A stretch of 51,066 nucleotides of DNA from Chthoniobacterales bacterium (GTDB taxonomy: Bacteria; Verrucomicrobiota; Verrucomicrobiia; Chthoniobacterales; DASVRZ01), in contig JBDSQB010000001.1 of assembly GCA_039930045.1 (NCBI GenBank), forward strand, positions 1-51,066, given 5' to 3'. The translations under genes were made by a program, and so were the position numbers. Positions 1 through 9,540 of the stretch are shown here, in pieces; the first letter of the stretch is position 1; every line of letters begins with the position of its first letter. The notes beneath the pieces are model-generated. The model searched no databases. It worked only from the letters and a program-made list of their open reading frames with translations, and was not told the origin of the DNA.

Positions 1-2
1 AG

Positions 3-239
3 GTTCGTGTTTATCAAAAGTCGTTGGAGGATGGCGCTTCGGCGCTCTGTTACCTTAACATGGGAGAGAAGGAATCGACCGTCGCGCTGGACGGATTGGC
101 TGGATATGGTTTGGGTGGAATCCAGCAGGTTCGCGATTTGTGGCAGCAAAAGGATCTAAAGAATGTAGAGGGATCGCTGCGCGCCACGGTGCGTCCGCAT
201 GGCGTGATGCTCTACAAGCTCACGCCACGAAGCAGATAA
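3..239 (+). CDS. GH27-like alpha-galactosidase, C-terminal fragment (5' end outside window)
   Basis: The open frame enters from the left edge and stops at TAA 237-239, so only the last 78 residues are visible. The pattern of an LEDG block, then VRDLWQQKDL, then RPHGVMLYKLTP resembles the C-terminal beta-sandwich of GH27 alpha-galactosidases, where a VRDLW..KDLG strand and a PPHGVVLLRLTP ending are typical. These enzymes release terminal alpha-galactose from glycans. The catalytic barrel is not in the window, so the call rests on this short domain. The neighbours are other glycan-degrading enzymes, which fits. An unrelated family sharing the same terminal sandwich remains possible. Confidence 0.6.
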   Translation, partial: VRVYQKSLEDGASALCYLNMGEKESTVALDGLAGYGLGGIQQVRDLWQQKDLKNVEGSLRATVRPHGVMLYKLTPRSR

Positions 240-321
240 TTATGCACAAGACGGAAGCCGACGGCCTGAAACCGCTTAAATATCCTTTCATCCAAATCAA
301 TCATCAATCCAATCCATAACC

Positions 322-2250
322 ATGAAAACAGCATCCATACTTCTCACCATGTTAACTGTCGCGGCGACGACGGGAATTTCAGCGGAACTGAACCCGTTGT
401 TTCAAAACAACGCCGTGCTGCAATGCGATACCCGCGTGCCGGTCTGGGGCACGGCGCGCGATGGCGAGAAAATCGCCGTGTCGTTTGGCGAACAGAAAGT
501 TTCGACAGTGGCGAAGAACGGCGCGTGGAAAATCTGGCTCAATCCGATGAAGCCGAATGCAAAGCCGCAGACGTTGACCGTTTCCGGCGACACGACAAGC
601 TCCGTCACCAACATCCTCGTCGGCGAAGTCTGGATTGCCAGCGGCCAGTCGAACATGGAGCGCGAGCTTGGCCCTCGCGCAGGACAACAGCCCATCACCG
701 ACTGGGAGCGGGAAGTCGCTGCGGCGAAGTATCCGGAAATCCGCCAGTTTTATGTGGCTCAGACAAAATCGCTCACGCCGCAGACGACGGTGAAGGGCGA
801 ATGGACTGTCTGCTCGCCGGAGACGGTCACGAAATTCAGCGCCGTCGGTTACTTTTTTGCGCGCGATCTTTTTCAGGCGCGGCACGTTCCGATAGGCATC
901 ATCCACAGTTCATGGGGCGGCACGCCGGCAGAGGCATGGACGAGCGAGGCTGCGTTGGGAAAACTGCCGGACTTTGCCGGACCACTCACAGAGCTCAAAA
1001 AATACACCGCCGATCCTGATTTGGCACAGCGCAACGCACAGGCCAAGCAGGAGGAGTGGTTCCAAAAAGTCGATCCCGGCTCGAAGACCGGCGCGGTGTG
1101 GAGCGCGGCGGATTTGGACACGAGCGATTGGAAGACGATGATCTTGCCGACTGTCTTCGAGAACGCGGGCTACCCGGGCTTCGACGGCATTTTTTGGTTT
1201 CGACGCGCGTTTGATTTGCCGGAGAACTGGAATGGTGTCGATGCGGAGTTGCATCTGGGCGGAGTGGACGACAACGACACGACTTGGGTGAATGGGGAAT
1301 TCGTGGGCGCGACGATCGGCTACGATAAGCAGCGTGCCTATCGAGTGCCGGGCAAGTTGCTGAAACGCGGCACCAATGTCATTGCCGTGCGTGTGATGGA
1401 CACGGGCGCGAATGGCGGCATTTATGGTGGGGGCGATGCAATGCGTCTGGATTTCAACGCCGGAGGGGAGACGGATTCCATTCCTCTTACTGGTTCCTGG
1501 TTGTGCAAACAAAGCGTCTCTAGGAAGGAAACAGGATTTCCTCCCGACGATTTCACTCAGAGCCCAAGCGCGCCGACGGTGCTTTACAACGCGATGATCG
1601 CGCCGCTGCTGCCGTATGCGATGCGCGGCGTCATCTGGTATCAGGGCGAGTCGAATGTCGAGCGAGAGCGGCAGTATCGAAGCCTGTTTCCCGCGATGAT
1701 CGCCGACTGGCGGCAGGCGTGGGGCGAGGGGGATTTTCCGTTCCTCTTTGTGCAAATTGCACCGTTCCGCGACATGAGGCCGGAAATCCGCGAGGCGCAA
1801 CTGCTCACGTTGCAGAGCACGAAAAACACCGCGATGGCCGTGACGATCGACTGCGGTGACGCCAACGACATCCATCCCGCGCACAAGCAGCCGGTCGGCG
1901 AGCGGTTGTCGCTGGCAGCGCGCGCGCTGGCCTACGGCGAGCACATCGAATACTCCGGGCCGATTTTCGACTCGATGAAAATCGTGGGTGCGAAGGCGGA
2001 GCTGCATTTCACGCACCTTGGCGGCGGACTCATCGCAAAGGAGGGCGAACTGAAGGGCTTCACGATTGCCGGCGCGGGCGAGGCTTTTCACCCCGCACAG
2101 GCGAAGATCGTTGGCGAGACCGTCGTGGTGAGCGCACCCGACGTGCCTCAACCTGTAGCCGTGCGCTACGGCTGGGCGAACGTGCCGGAGGGCAATCTCT
2201 TCAACCGCGACGGGCTGCCAGCGTCTCCGTTTCGCACGGATGTGGATTAG
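322..2250 (+). CDS. Sialate O-acetylesterase-type carbohydrate esterase (SGNH fold), secreted
   Basis: This is a 642-residue protein with a signal peptide (MKTASILLTMLTVAATTGISA). The esterase core shows the SASA/SGNH signatures: GQSNM with candidate nucleophile Ser110, an IIHSSWGGTPAEAW block, WYQGESN around residue 439, and a DIHP block with Asp516 and His518 as likely catalytic residues. Between about residues 255 and 375 there is an inserted jelly-roll like the galactose-binding domain of GH2 enzymes (FWFRRAF...VNGEFVG...GTNVIAVRV), as is common in this family. Such enzymes remove O-acetyl groups from sugars such as acetylated xylan or sialic acid. In this locus, with alpha-xylosidase and relic xylan enzymes, plant-polysaccharide deacetylation is the likelier role. 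It follows the GH27-like gene by 82 bases. Confidence 0.85.
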   Translation: MKTASILLTMLTVAATTGISAELNPLFQNNAVLQCDTRVPVWGTARDGEKIAVSFGEQKVSTVAKNGAWKIWLNPMKPNAKPQTLTVSGDTTSSVTNILVGEVWIASGQSNMERELGPRAGQQPITDWEREVAAAKYPEIRQFYVAQTKSLTPQTTVKGEWTVCSPETVTKFSAVGYFFARDLFQARHVPIGIIHSSWGGTPAEAWTSEAALGKLPDFAGPLTELKKYTADPDLAQRNAQAKQEEWFQKVDPGSKTGAVWSAADLDTSDWKTMILPTVFENAGYPGFDGIFWFRRAFDLPENWNGVDAELHLGGVDDNDTTWVNGEFVGATIGYDKQRAYRVPGKLLKRGTNVIAVRVMDTGANGGIYGGGDAMRLDFNAGGETDSIPLTGSWLCKQSVSRKETGFPPDDFTQSPSAPTVLYNAMIAPLLPYAMRGVIWYQGESNVERERQYRSLFPAMIADWRQAWGEGDFPFLFVQIAPFRDMRPEIREAQLLTLQSTKNTAMAVTIDCGDANDIHPAHKQPVGERLSLAARALAYGEHIEYSGPIFDSMKIVGAKAELHFTHLGGGLIAKEGELKGFTIAGAGEAFHPAQAKIVGETVVVSAPDVPQPVAVRYGWANVPEGNLFNRDGLPASPFRTDVD

Positions 2251-2287
2251 ATGTTAGTCGGGGAACTCCGCGCGGCAATATGATGTA

Positions 2288-2300
2288 AGTTACTGTAACT
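2288..2300. promoter_or_regulatory. Putative operator, perfect GTTAC-N-GTAAC palindrome
   Basis: AGTTACTGTAACT has two perfect 6-base arms around one central base. It lies about 100 bases before the first pseudopilin gene of the cassette. The same core recurs before several genes of this locus (12510, 12571, 16696, 18296, 18491). That it binds a regulator is inference. Confidence 0.55.
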
Positions 2301-2400
2301 TCCACAAAATCACAGGCTAGTGATGCATATACAAGGTATGGACATATTGTGACCTGTGAAACTGGTCCTCCCAACGCCTCCCACCCTCTTCATCCCGCGC

Positions 2401-3120
2401 ATGATCCCACATGCGGCCAAATCCAGCAACACCCGAGGCTTCACGCTGGTTGAGTTGCTGACAGTGATCGGGATCATCGTGTTGTTGATGGCGTTGGTGA
2501 TGCCAGCGATGAACGGCATCAAGGGAGGGACGGATTTGAAAAGCGCCACCACAGAAATCTCCGGCACGCTGGAGCAGGCGCGGGCTTATGCGATGGCCAA
2601 CAACACCTTTGTTTATGTCGGATTTCAGGAAGTGGATGTCAGCAAGGCCGACAGTGCCACCCCACAAACCTCTGGCACGGGCCGGTTGGCCGTGGCAGTC
2701 GTGGCATCCAAAGACGGCACCCGCTTCCCTACCTCCGCCCTCACCACCAATATCGTGGCCATCTCCAAGTTGCAGCGTTTTGAGAATCTGCACATGGGCC
2801 CCCCCGCGACCACCATCGCCCGGCCCACGCAAAACAACGTGTTGGTCTCCGATGGTTCGATTGACTTGGCTGCCGAGGCGTTTTCCTGGCCCTTGGGCGG
2901 GACGGCTAAATACAAATTCAAAAGGGTCATCGAATTTGATCCCCAGGGCGTGCCACGTCCTCCGCAAGGCTCTCCGAGCAAAGGTTGGACCGAGACCATA
3001 GTCTCCCGGCTGGAGATCGGGCTACGGCAATCCAAGGGGAATACCGACATTGCCAGCGCCACAGAATCCGCCATCCAGTTGGATGGAGTCACCGGGGCCA
3101 GCACCATTTACCGGCCATGA
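2401..3120 (+). CDS. Pseudopilin, Verru_Chthon cassette protein D-like
   Basis: The protein starts with a short basic leader, then RGFTLVELLTVIGIIVLLMA, a textbook type IV/type II pseudopilin signal with Gly(-1), Phe(+1) and Glu(+5), followed by one hydrophobic helix. About 190 residues of globular domain follow. I chose ATG 2401, giving a 13-residue leader; a GTG at 2356 in the same frame would give a 28-residue one. It is the first of four adjacent genes whose order and sizes match the 'Verru_Chthon cassette' described for Verrucomicrobium and Chthoniobacter (order D-B-C-A). Its stop overlaps the next start (ATGA). The cassette's function is unknown; a pilus- or secretion-like surface assembly is inferred from the pseudopilin ends. 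Confidence 0.8.
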   Translation: MIPHAAKSSNTRGFTLVELLTVIGIIVLLMALVMPAMNGIKGGTDLKSATTEISGTLEQARAYAMANNTFVYVGFQEVDVSKADSATPQTSGTGRLAVAVVASKDGTRFPTSALTTNIVAISKLQRFENLHMGPPATTIARPTQNNVLVSDGSIDLAAEAFSWPLGGTAKYKFKRVIEFDPQGVPRPPQGSPSKGWTETIVSRLEIGLRQSKGNTDIASATESAIQLDGVTGASTIYRP

Positions 3121-3635
3121 AATCCTTTTTCTCTCGGGTCTGCACCCAGCGGATCACGCGTCACGCCTTTACCTTGGTGGAAGTAACGCTGGCATTGGGA
3201 GTCGCGTCCTTTGCATTGGTGGCCATTTTCGGCCTGCTCCCGGTGGGCCTCACCAGTAATCAAAACAGCTACGAGCAAACGGCTGCCGCCTCGATTGCTG
3301 TCAGCATCAGCGCGGACTTGCGGACTGCCGCCACTACGGCCATCGCCTCACCTCTATTCGCTATTGACATGCCGACGGCAGGAACGGCCGTCAAAACCAC
3401 GATTTTTTTTAAGCAGGACGGCAGTCTTTCTGGGACAAAAAACGCGAATGCAGATCCCACGCAAAACCCCCGCTATCGCGCCACTATCGTTATCAAAACG
3501 GCTTCAACCACGGACAAATCGACTGCCGTCCGAATCCTTATCACCTGGCCGGCCCTGGCTGATAAAACGGCGGCGACCGATCCGGTGAATTTTAGCGGCT
3601 CTTTGGAAACCCTCACCATGCTCGACCGCAACTGA
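3117..3635 (+). CDS. Pseudopilin, Verru_Chthon cassette protein B-like
   Basis: A 172-residue protein whose ATG overlaps the stop of the preceding gene, indicating translational coupling. The leader ends RHA and the mature part begins FTLVEVTLALGVASFALVAI, with Glu(+5) conserved and Ala instead of Gly before the cleavage site. A GLLPVGL motif follows the helix, which I recall as typical of cassette B proteins and also of some minor pseudopilins. It presumably inserts in the inner membrane and is processed by a prepilin peptidase encoded elsewhere. Frames further upstream stay open to 2985, but the ATGA overlap and the pilin leader fix the start at 3117. Confidence 0.8.
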   Translation: MKSFFSRVCTQRITRHAFTLVEVTLALGVASFALVAIFGLLPVGLTSNQNSYEQTAAASIAVSISADLRTAATTAIASPLFAIDMPTAGTAVKTTIFFKQDGSLSGTKNANADPTQNPRYRATIVIKTASTTDKSTAVRILITWPALADKTAATDPVNFSGSLETLTMLDRN

Positions 3636-3653
3636 CCGCCGCCATCTCCCCCC

Positions 3654-4550
3654 ATGCGCCCTTCATCCTCCTCCCCCGCCTTCACCATCATCGAGTTGCT
3701 GGTCTCCATGACCGTGCTCACTCTGCTGATCGTGATGGTCTCGCAAATGGTCAGCAGCGCCACCGCCGTCACCACCAGCAGCCGCAAACACATCGACGCC
3801 GATGGACAGGCCCGGCTGATCTTTGATCGCCTGGGCGGAGACCTCGCCAAAATGGTCAAGCGCAGCGACGTCGATTACATCTTTTCCAAGCAGACAGGGA
3901 ACGATAAAATGTTCTTCTACAGCGAGTCCCCGGCCTTCTACAGTGGCGCCGCGGATGCCGCCAGTCCCTTGGCCTTGGTCGGCTGGAGGATCAACGCCAG
4001 CAGCCAGATGGAACGACTTGGCAAACAACTCAGTTGGGACGGCCCCGCCAGCGCCCTGCCCGGCGGCATGGTATTCCTGACCTACCCCGCCCCCACCACC
4101 GCTGTCCCCAGCCCAACGCCCTACCCCGCCAGCCAGCTTGACGCCGTCTGGGCGTCCACCGTGGGTGCCTCCCCCTCCTTCAGTGGCACCAGCGACGACT
4201 ATCACATGGTCTCCGATAGTGTCTGCCGCTTGGAATACTGCTTTCAAAATACCGACGGCACCTACACCAATGGACCCGCCACCACACGCAGCCTCTCGGG
4301 TTACTCCGCCATCGTTGTGGCCCTGGTCATCCTCGATCCCCAATCCCGTCAGATCGCCTCCCCGGCAACGGTCGGGGCCGCCTTCACTGATCCGACTGAT
4401 TTGGAAATCACCCCTGGAGGAACCACCCCGCCCAAACTCATGGCCACCTCCTGGGAAGACAAGCTCAAAGCGGGCATCCCCGGAATCCCCCAGGCTGCCT
4501 CCTCCCAAATCCGCATCTACCAGCGTTATTTTTATCTCAACGCCAAATAG
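3654..4550 (+). CDS. Pseudopilin, Verru_Chthon cassette protein C-like
   Basis: A 298-residue protein with a very short leader (MRPSSSSPA) followed by FTIIELLVSMTVLTLLIVMV, again a pseudopilin N-terminus with Glu at +5. The remainder is a Ser/Thr/Pro-rich globular region with no recognisable enzyme motif. It starts 18 bases after cassette B and ends 11 bases before the large cassette A gene. Long size and position resemble PulJ-like minor pseudopilins of type II secretion systems, but no other secretion gene is nearby. Third position bases are strongly C-rich, as in the neighbouring cassette genes. Confidence 0.8.
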   Translation: MRPSSSSPAFTIIELLVSMTVLTLLIVMVSQMVSSATAVTTSSRKHIDADGQARLIFDRLGGDLAKMVKRSDVDYIFSKQTGNDKMFFYSESPAFYSGAADAASPLALVGWRINASSQMERLGKQLSWDGPASALPGGMVFLTYPAPTTAVPSPTPYPASQLDAVWASTVGASPSFSGTSDDYHMVSDSVCRLEYCFQNTDGTYTNGPATTRSLSGYSAIVVALVILDPQSRQIASPATVGAAFTDPTDLEITPGGTTPPKLMATSWEDKLKAGIPGIPQAASSQIRIYQRYFYLNAK

Positions 4551-4561
4551 CGCTTCCCTCT

Positions 4562-7500
4562 ATGCAATCCCCCCAGCCTTCAGGTTTCAAAGCCTCCTCC
4601 GGCGCCGCCCTGATCATCGTCCTGACCTTTGTGGTTCTGCTGGCCGGCCTCATCGTCGCCTTCTTTTCCCGCTCCATTTTGGACCGGCAGATTTCCAACA
4701 GCAGCGCCACCCAGGCCAAGGTTGAACTCCTCGCCCAGGGAGCCGCCGCCCAGATCATTGCCGATTTGAAAACGGAAATCGCCGCCGGCTCCACCATCAC
4801 CACACCGGCCCCCGGCGTGAACATTTACAGCCCCAAAGCCAGCCTTTCCACCGTCCCTGCCCTCGTCGGCTCCACCGGCACGGGAGGCCTGGAAAACCTC
4901 GTCAAACGCAGCGCCTACAACCAGCCTTTTTATCCAACTACCGGCTACGATGCCAACGGCAGTAAACGCGCCGCCAACGTTTCTTCCACCCTCCCCTCCC
5001 AGAACGGACGCTTCATCTCCGCCGCCCGCTGGAACAAGCCCCTTCTGCTTCCCACCACCAGCGGCACCAACTTGGTTCCCAGCGCCGCCGGCTACACCGC
5101 GCCAGATTGGGTCCTGGTCGCCCGCGACGGCACCAACCCGACGACTTGGAACACCAACCTCATCGCCACCAGCGCCACCACCACCAGTGCCGTGGCGGGC
5201 CGCTACGCCTACCAAATTTACGACGAAGGTGCCCTCCTCGACGCCAATGTGGCTGGGTCCCCTGTCAACGACGGAACCGCCCAACCTGTGGGCACCATCG
5301 CGCCCTACAAAAGCGCCCTCGCCTACGCCGATCTCACTCAAATTCCCGGCCTCAGCACCCTTCCAGTGGCCGATCAGGCCAAAGTCATCAACGCCCTCGT
5401 CGGCTGGCGTAACTACGCCTCTGGTCAGGCAGCAGGAACCTTCCCCTCCTACACCTCATTCGGCACGGCCACCGCACCCTCCACCCTCACTCCTTTCGAC
5501 CTCTCGGTTTTGGGCAACACCAACGGCTTCCTCCAAGCCGCCAATACCTCCCTCACCAACGGCCAGTCCGACCGCCTCTTCACCAGCCGCCAGCAACTCA
5601 TCAAACTTCTCCTGGCCATCGGCAACACCGTCACCACTTTCACCCCGGCGTTGCAACTGCAGACCCTGCAATACCTCGGCACCTTCTCCCGCGACGTCAA
5701 TCAGCCGTCCTTTGTTCGCACGCAGTCCATGGATGCCTCGGGTCTCGGCTATGATTCGGGCGCGCCGAAGATCGCAGCGGTCGCATCGGGCGGGAACAAT
5801 GCCACCGGCCTGGACGCGGCGATTAACCCGAGCTTTCCGGCGGTGCGTGTGAAGGCGGCGTTTGCCCGCAACGATGGCAGCCAGGCCGTGGTGGGTGAGC
5901 CTCTTGTAAAGAAGCGCTTCGCACTGAACCGCCTGGCCTGGCTCACCTGCAAAGGCTCCAGCCAGCCGAGGGCGTCGAGCAGCGATGCGGATATTGTCGC
6001 TCTCAAGGCTACGGGAATCACCCAGGCGTGGCTGGAGCAGGGCACGGATGCCAATATCCTGAAATACTTTGGCCTGAAATGGAACGCAGGCCTCTGGGAA
6101 TATCAGCATGGAAGAGACACCGCCCGAGGCCCGATTAAAAAACTCACCTATCCCACCGATGGTGCCGGCAAGGACGTGGTAACTTCCAATCGCGAGCCGA
6201 ATTTCTTCGAGTTGCTGAAAGCCGCGATCAACGTGGGATCCATCGGCAAAACGCTCACGGCTCCCGGCGCGGGTGATGTGACGTTCCAATCGCAATACAA
6301 TACCGACGTCTCCGTGGATGCCAGCCTCATCCGTATGGGGGCGAATATCATGGATCAGTTTGACACGGATGGATATCCCACCCGCATCTCCTTTGACGAT
6401 GGGAGCGGCTCAAAGGAATACGTCGGCGTGGAGAACCTTCCTTACATTTACCGGGTGAGAAACGGGCTCATCAAGATCGCCGAGCCGAAGGTGTCAGATG
6501 GCGGCAGCCCATACCAGAACTGGTATTGGGATAGTAGAACCATCACGGATACAGGGGTCGGCGCACTTATGCAGTATGTGGATATCTGGAATCCGCACGA
6601 TTACAGCACGACAAACCTGTCCCAAACCATGGGGGCGGAAGGCCCGTCGGATCAAACGGGTCCGCAGTTCCGCATGGTGGCCACAAGTGCTGCGGCGGCT
6701 GGCGTGGCTGTCTGGGCCGTCCCCTACACAAGCTACAATGTCGCCTCCACAGAACAGGCCGCATCACCCGGCTATAATACGATGTATGGCTTTCCGTGGA
6801 GTAGCGAGCCAAGGAGTCTCACGGAGGCGAATACGGAAATGACGTTTCAGATCGGGCGCAATGCCACCGGTGCCGGCCTGTTTCGGGAGCCGACGATTCT
6901 CTTCCAGCCGGGCAAGCCCACGGGCAGCAATCTCACGGCAACAGCCATTAGCAACAAGGACAGCGGCCTCCTCGGAATAGTGGCCAACACGGCGGGCTTC
7001 TTTGCCAATGGCGGATTGAGGAGCGCCGTTGATACCACCGATGGAACCGGCTTGCCTGTCAAGGAAACCGGCTACATCGGCATCTACTTTGGATGCCATC
7101 CGCTCCAGTGGAAAATAAGCGGTTCCGTTACGAGATGTCCCGGACAGCAAAGCATCCTCATAGGCTCCTCCGGATACATGACTTACAAGTTGCAGTGCAA
7201 AGGGCCGGATGGGAGCTGGGTGACCTACGATCAAAAGTTGATGAACCCCGGCACTTGGGACACCTTGAATCAATCGCTGATGGGGACATCGGAAGCGTGC
7301 TTTCTTCTTCCCAAAGTGGGCGCTGGAAACTTTGCGATGAGCGTGGATCCACGCTCGGGCCGCTTTGGGATGATGCATGGCTGGGCGTCGGACGAGGCAT
7401 ATTTCATTCCGCCTTTTCACGCCGAATTCAACAATGGGACCTACCCCAATCGCAGTGGCTGGTTGAACAAGGCCGAGGGCATTGTCATCTCCAATCGCAA

Positions 7501-8650
7501 TGGTTATGCGGGCGGCGGTCCCGTGCCTGCAAATAAAGCAGGCTGGGCCCCCACTTCCGCGATGGGTTGGTTTCCAGGAAACTGGGATCCTGCCGGAGAC
7601 GGTTCTGAACCCATGTTTCGTCCAGGAATCTTTGCGCAAAACGATCCCTCTTATCTAACGGCAAGAAGCGTCTCAGATCAGACGGGCTATGGCAGCGACC
7701 CAACACCGCCGAGAGCCGGTGTCGGCACTTTGGCCACTTATTATTCCGATCCGGACGGAGTCGTGAGGCGCGCAAGCGCGGCCTATGTGAATGGCACCCA
7801 ATACGTTTCGACGGCCATCAACAAAGCGAGCCCCGCGCCGGGCCAGCCCATGGCCACCGCCAATGACGATGGAACGACACGCACCTCGCAAAGCGACAGC
7901 CGGCCGATCGTGCTGAACAGGCCCTTCCGCACGGTATCCGAACTTGGCTATGTTTTTTCCGGCACGCCGTGGAAGAACCTCAATTTCTTCACCCCGGAGA
8001 GCGGCGACACGGCGTTGCTTGATGTTTTTTCGATTCAGGACACGGGTAATACCGATGCGCTGGTCGCTGGTAAAGTGAACTTGAACACCCGGCAATGGCC
8101 AGTCCTGCAGGCGATCATCGCTGGAGCCTATAAAGATGAACGGACCATGACCACCATCGCAGGGGGTGCCGCAGCCGAAGCGGGCAACATTGCCGGAAAA
8201 CTTGTGGCGCGAACCACTGGCCTGACCACCAACGGACAAGCTCCTTCGCCTTCAACAGCCCAACCGCTGCAAAATCCCGGTGAACTGGTGGGTAAATGGA
8301 AAACTGGCAGTTCCAAGACTCTCCCGGCCACTGGCACGAAGACCGCTTACGACGCAAGCGTCGCCTACGATGGTTTTAGTGCGGATTTGTCGAGCGTCCT
8401 GACTACAGGCGCAGACACAACCGTTCAGCGCTATCGTGAAGCTGCCATGAGGGCACTTTCCAGCAGTGGCCAGACGCGGGTCTGGAACCTGATGATAGAC
8501 GTGGTGGCGCAAACGGGACGCTATCCGCAAAGTGCAACCGCATTGGACAAATTCGTCGTCGAGGGCGAGCAGCGCTACTGGGTCCATGTGGCCATCGACC
8601 GCTCCACGGGCCAAGTCATCGACAAACAAATCGAGGTTGTTAAGGAATAG
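4562..8650 (+). CDS. Verru_Chthon cassette protein A-like, very large pilus-associated protein
   Basis: A 1362-residue protein with an N-terminal segment (SGAALIIVLTFVVLLAGLIVAF, about residues 12-33) of the PilX/PulK kind: small residues followed by one membrane helix and no classical processed leader. The rest is a huge, mostly beta-like extracytoplasmic region with WNPH, GYIGIYFG and other aromatic-rich blocks, and near the end VAGKVNLNTRQWPVLQAI, reminiscent of the NLNTA motif of PulK-like minor pseudopilins. Size and last-in-cassette position fit Verru_Chthon cassette protein A. Base use changes near 5720 (about residue 390): before it third positions are almost uniformly C, after it they are mixed, suggesting a mosaic gene. 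Confidence 0.8.
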   Translation: MQSPQPSGFKASSGAALIIVLTFVVLLAGLIVAFFSRSILDRQISNSSATQAKVELLAQGAAAQIIADLKTEIAAGSTITTPAPGVNIYSPKASLSTVPALVGSTGTGGLENLVKRSAYNQPFYPTTGYDANGSKRAANVSSTLPSQNGRFISAARWNKPLLLPTTSGTNLVPSAAGYTAPDWVLVARDGTNPTTWNTNLIATSATTTSAVAGRYAYQIYDEGALLDANVAGSPVNDGTAQPVGTIAPYKSALAYADLTQIPGLSTLPVADQAKVINALVGWRNYASGQAAGTFPSYTSFGTATAPSTLTPFDLSVLGNTNGFLQAANTSLTNGQSDRLFTSRQQLIKLLLAIGNTVTTFTPALQLQTLQYLGTFSRDVNQPSFVRTQSMDASGLGYDSGAPKIAAVASGGNNATGLDAAINPSFPAVRVKAAFARNDGSQAVVGEPLVKKRFALNRLAWLTCKGSSQPRASSSDADIVALKATGITQAWLEQGTDANILKYFGLKWNAGLWEYQHGRDTARGPIKKLTYPTDGAGKDVVTSNREPNFFELLKAAINVGSIGKTLTAPGAGDVTFQSQYNTDVSVDASLIRMGANIMDQFDTDGYPTRISFDDGSGSKEYVGVENLPYIYRVRNGLIKIAEPKVSDGGSPYQNWYWDSRTITDTGVGALMQYVDIWNPHDYSTTNLSQTMGAEGPSDQTGPQFRMVATSAAAAGVAVWAVPYTSYNVASTEQAASPGYNTMYGFPWSSEPRSLTEANTEMTFQIGRNATGAGLFREPTILFQPGKPTGSNLTATAISNKDSGLLGIVANTAGFFANGGLRSAVDTTDGTGLPVKETGYIGIYFGCHPLQWKISGSVTRCPGQQSILIGSSGYMTYKLQCKGPDGSWVTYDQKLMNPGTWDTLNQSLMGTSEACFLLPKVGAGNFAMSVDPRSGRFGMMHGWASDEAYFIPPFHAEFNNGTYPNRSGWLNKAEGIVISNRNGYAGGGPVPANKAGWAPTSAMGWFPGNWDPAGDGSEPMFRPGIFAQNDPSYLTARSVSDQTGYGSDPTPPRAGVGTLATYYSDPDGVVRRASAAYVNGTQYVSTAINKASPAPGQPMATANDDGTTRTSQSDSRPIVLNRPFRTVSELGYVFSGTPWKNLNFFTPESGDTALLDVFSIQDTGNTDALVAGKVNLNTRQWPVLQAIIAGAYKDERTMTTIAGGAAAEAGNIAGKLVARTTGLTTNGQAPSPSTAQPLQNPGELVGKWKTGSSKTLPATGTKTAYDASVAYDGFSADLSSVLTTGADTTVQRYREAAMRALSSSGQTRVWNLMIDVVAQTGRYPQSATALDKFVVEGEQRYWVHVAIDRSTGQVIDKQIEVVKE

Positions 8651-8652
8651 AT

Positions 8653-9444
8653 ATGAGAGCCTTATATTATATTTTCAGCGCACTACTGACTTTGACAGCC
8701 GTGAGGTCAAATGGGCAAACTTCCAAGGCTGCTTCCCCGGTTTTGCCGGAAGGACCTCTTGTGGCAAAAAATGCTCCAGATTTCGCGGCGTGGACGGTTA
8801 CCACCACTCCCGTCTCGACATCGAACCAAAGCCAGCAGGGCAACCAGGCATCGGGGCAGGGGGACGAATCAAAGAATCAACCGCCGTCTCGTCGGGTGAT
8901 GCAGGTCGTGAAGACAGGGGATGTCCGCTTTGTGCGAATTGTGGAAGGCGGCAGCAAGAGCGAGAGGTGGTGCAAAGGCGCGTTCCAAGTCATCAAGCGA
9001 CCGGAGTGGCGGGAACTGCTTCTATCCACCGGAGAAAACCGTGCGGATCCCGCGTGGCTTGATTTCGGCGGCGGCGATTTCGCAGGGTTCGATTGGATTT
9101 CCGCCCAGAATTTTATCGGAATTCAAAAAGTGGGAGACCGCAATTGTCTGGTTTTCAAGGGCGAGATTCAACCCGGGAATTTCCAATCGAAGCGTGTCTT
9201 TTTCGGCCTTGATGGGAAGCAGGAAAATACAAAAATTCCGGAACCGGAGAAGGTTGCGGTCGTGGCATACACCGACTTCGAAACTCGTCTGCCCGTTGCA
9301 TTGATGATGGACAAGGATTCTACGATTTACCAGTTTGGCCCCCCACCCACCGCCATGCTCTCCATGCCGCCTGAGTTTCAGTCCGCCATGGACGGATACG
9401 CGAAGCAAATGCAACTCCTGCTCCGCAGGCCGTCGCGGCCATGA
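8653..9444 (+). CDS. Secreted protein of unknown function, cassette partner
   Basis: A 263-residue protein starting 2 bases after cassette A, behind an AAGGA-type ribosome site, so almost certainly co-transcribed with it. The N-terminus (MRALYYIFSALLTLTAVRSNGQ) is a signal peptide. A low-complexity Gln/Ser/Asn stretch at about residues 55-80 precedes a globular part with many aromatic residues and a conserved-looking WLDFGGGDFAGFDW block. I do not recognise the family. Its position suggests an exported accessory of the pseudopilin cassette, perhaps periplasmic or surface-exposed. Confidence 0.7.
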   Translation: MRALYYIFSALLTLTAVRSNGQTSKAASPVLPEGPLVAKNAPDFAAWTVTTTPVSTSNQSQQGNQASGQGDESKNQPPSRRVMQVVKTGDVRFVRIVEGGSKSERWCKGAFQVIKRPEWRELLLSTGENRADPAWLDFGGGDFAGFDWISAQNFIGIQKVGDRNCLVFKGEIQPGNFQSKRVFFGLDGKQENTKIPEPEKVAVVAYTDFETRLPVALMMDKDSTIYQFGPPPTAMLSMPPEFQSAMDGYAKQMQLLLRRPSRP

Positions 9445-9540
9445 GCGTTGGGCGTGCCCCCCAATCTAAACAACCCATTGGACAAAACTCAGCGTGACGC
9501 TTCAACAGACTGCCACAGGTGCGACTAATTTAATCCAATT

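Noticed and set aside
910-2151. 413-codon minus-strand frame opposite the esterase gene
   Set aside because: Same effect: no motif, Arg/His-rich composition, and a clear catalytic protein on the plus strand.
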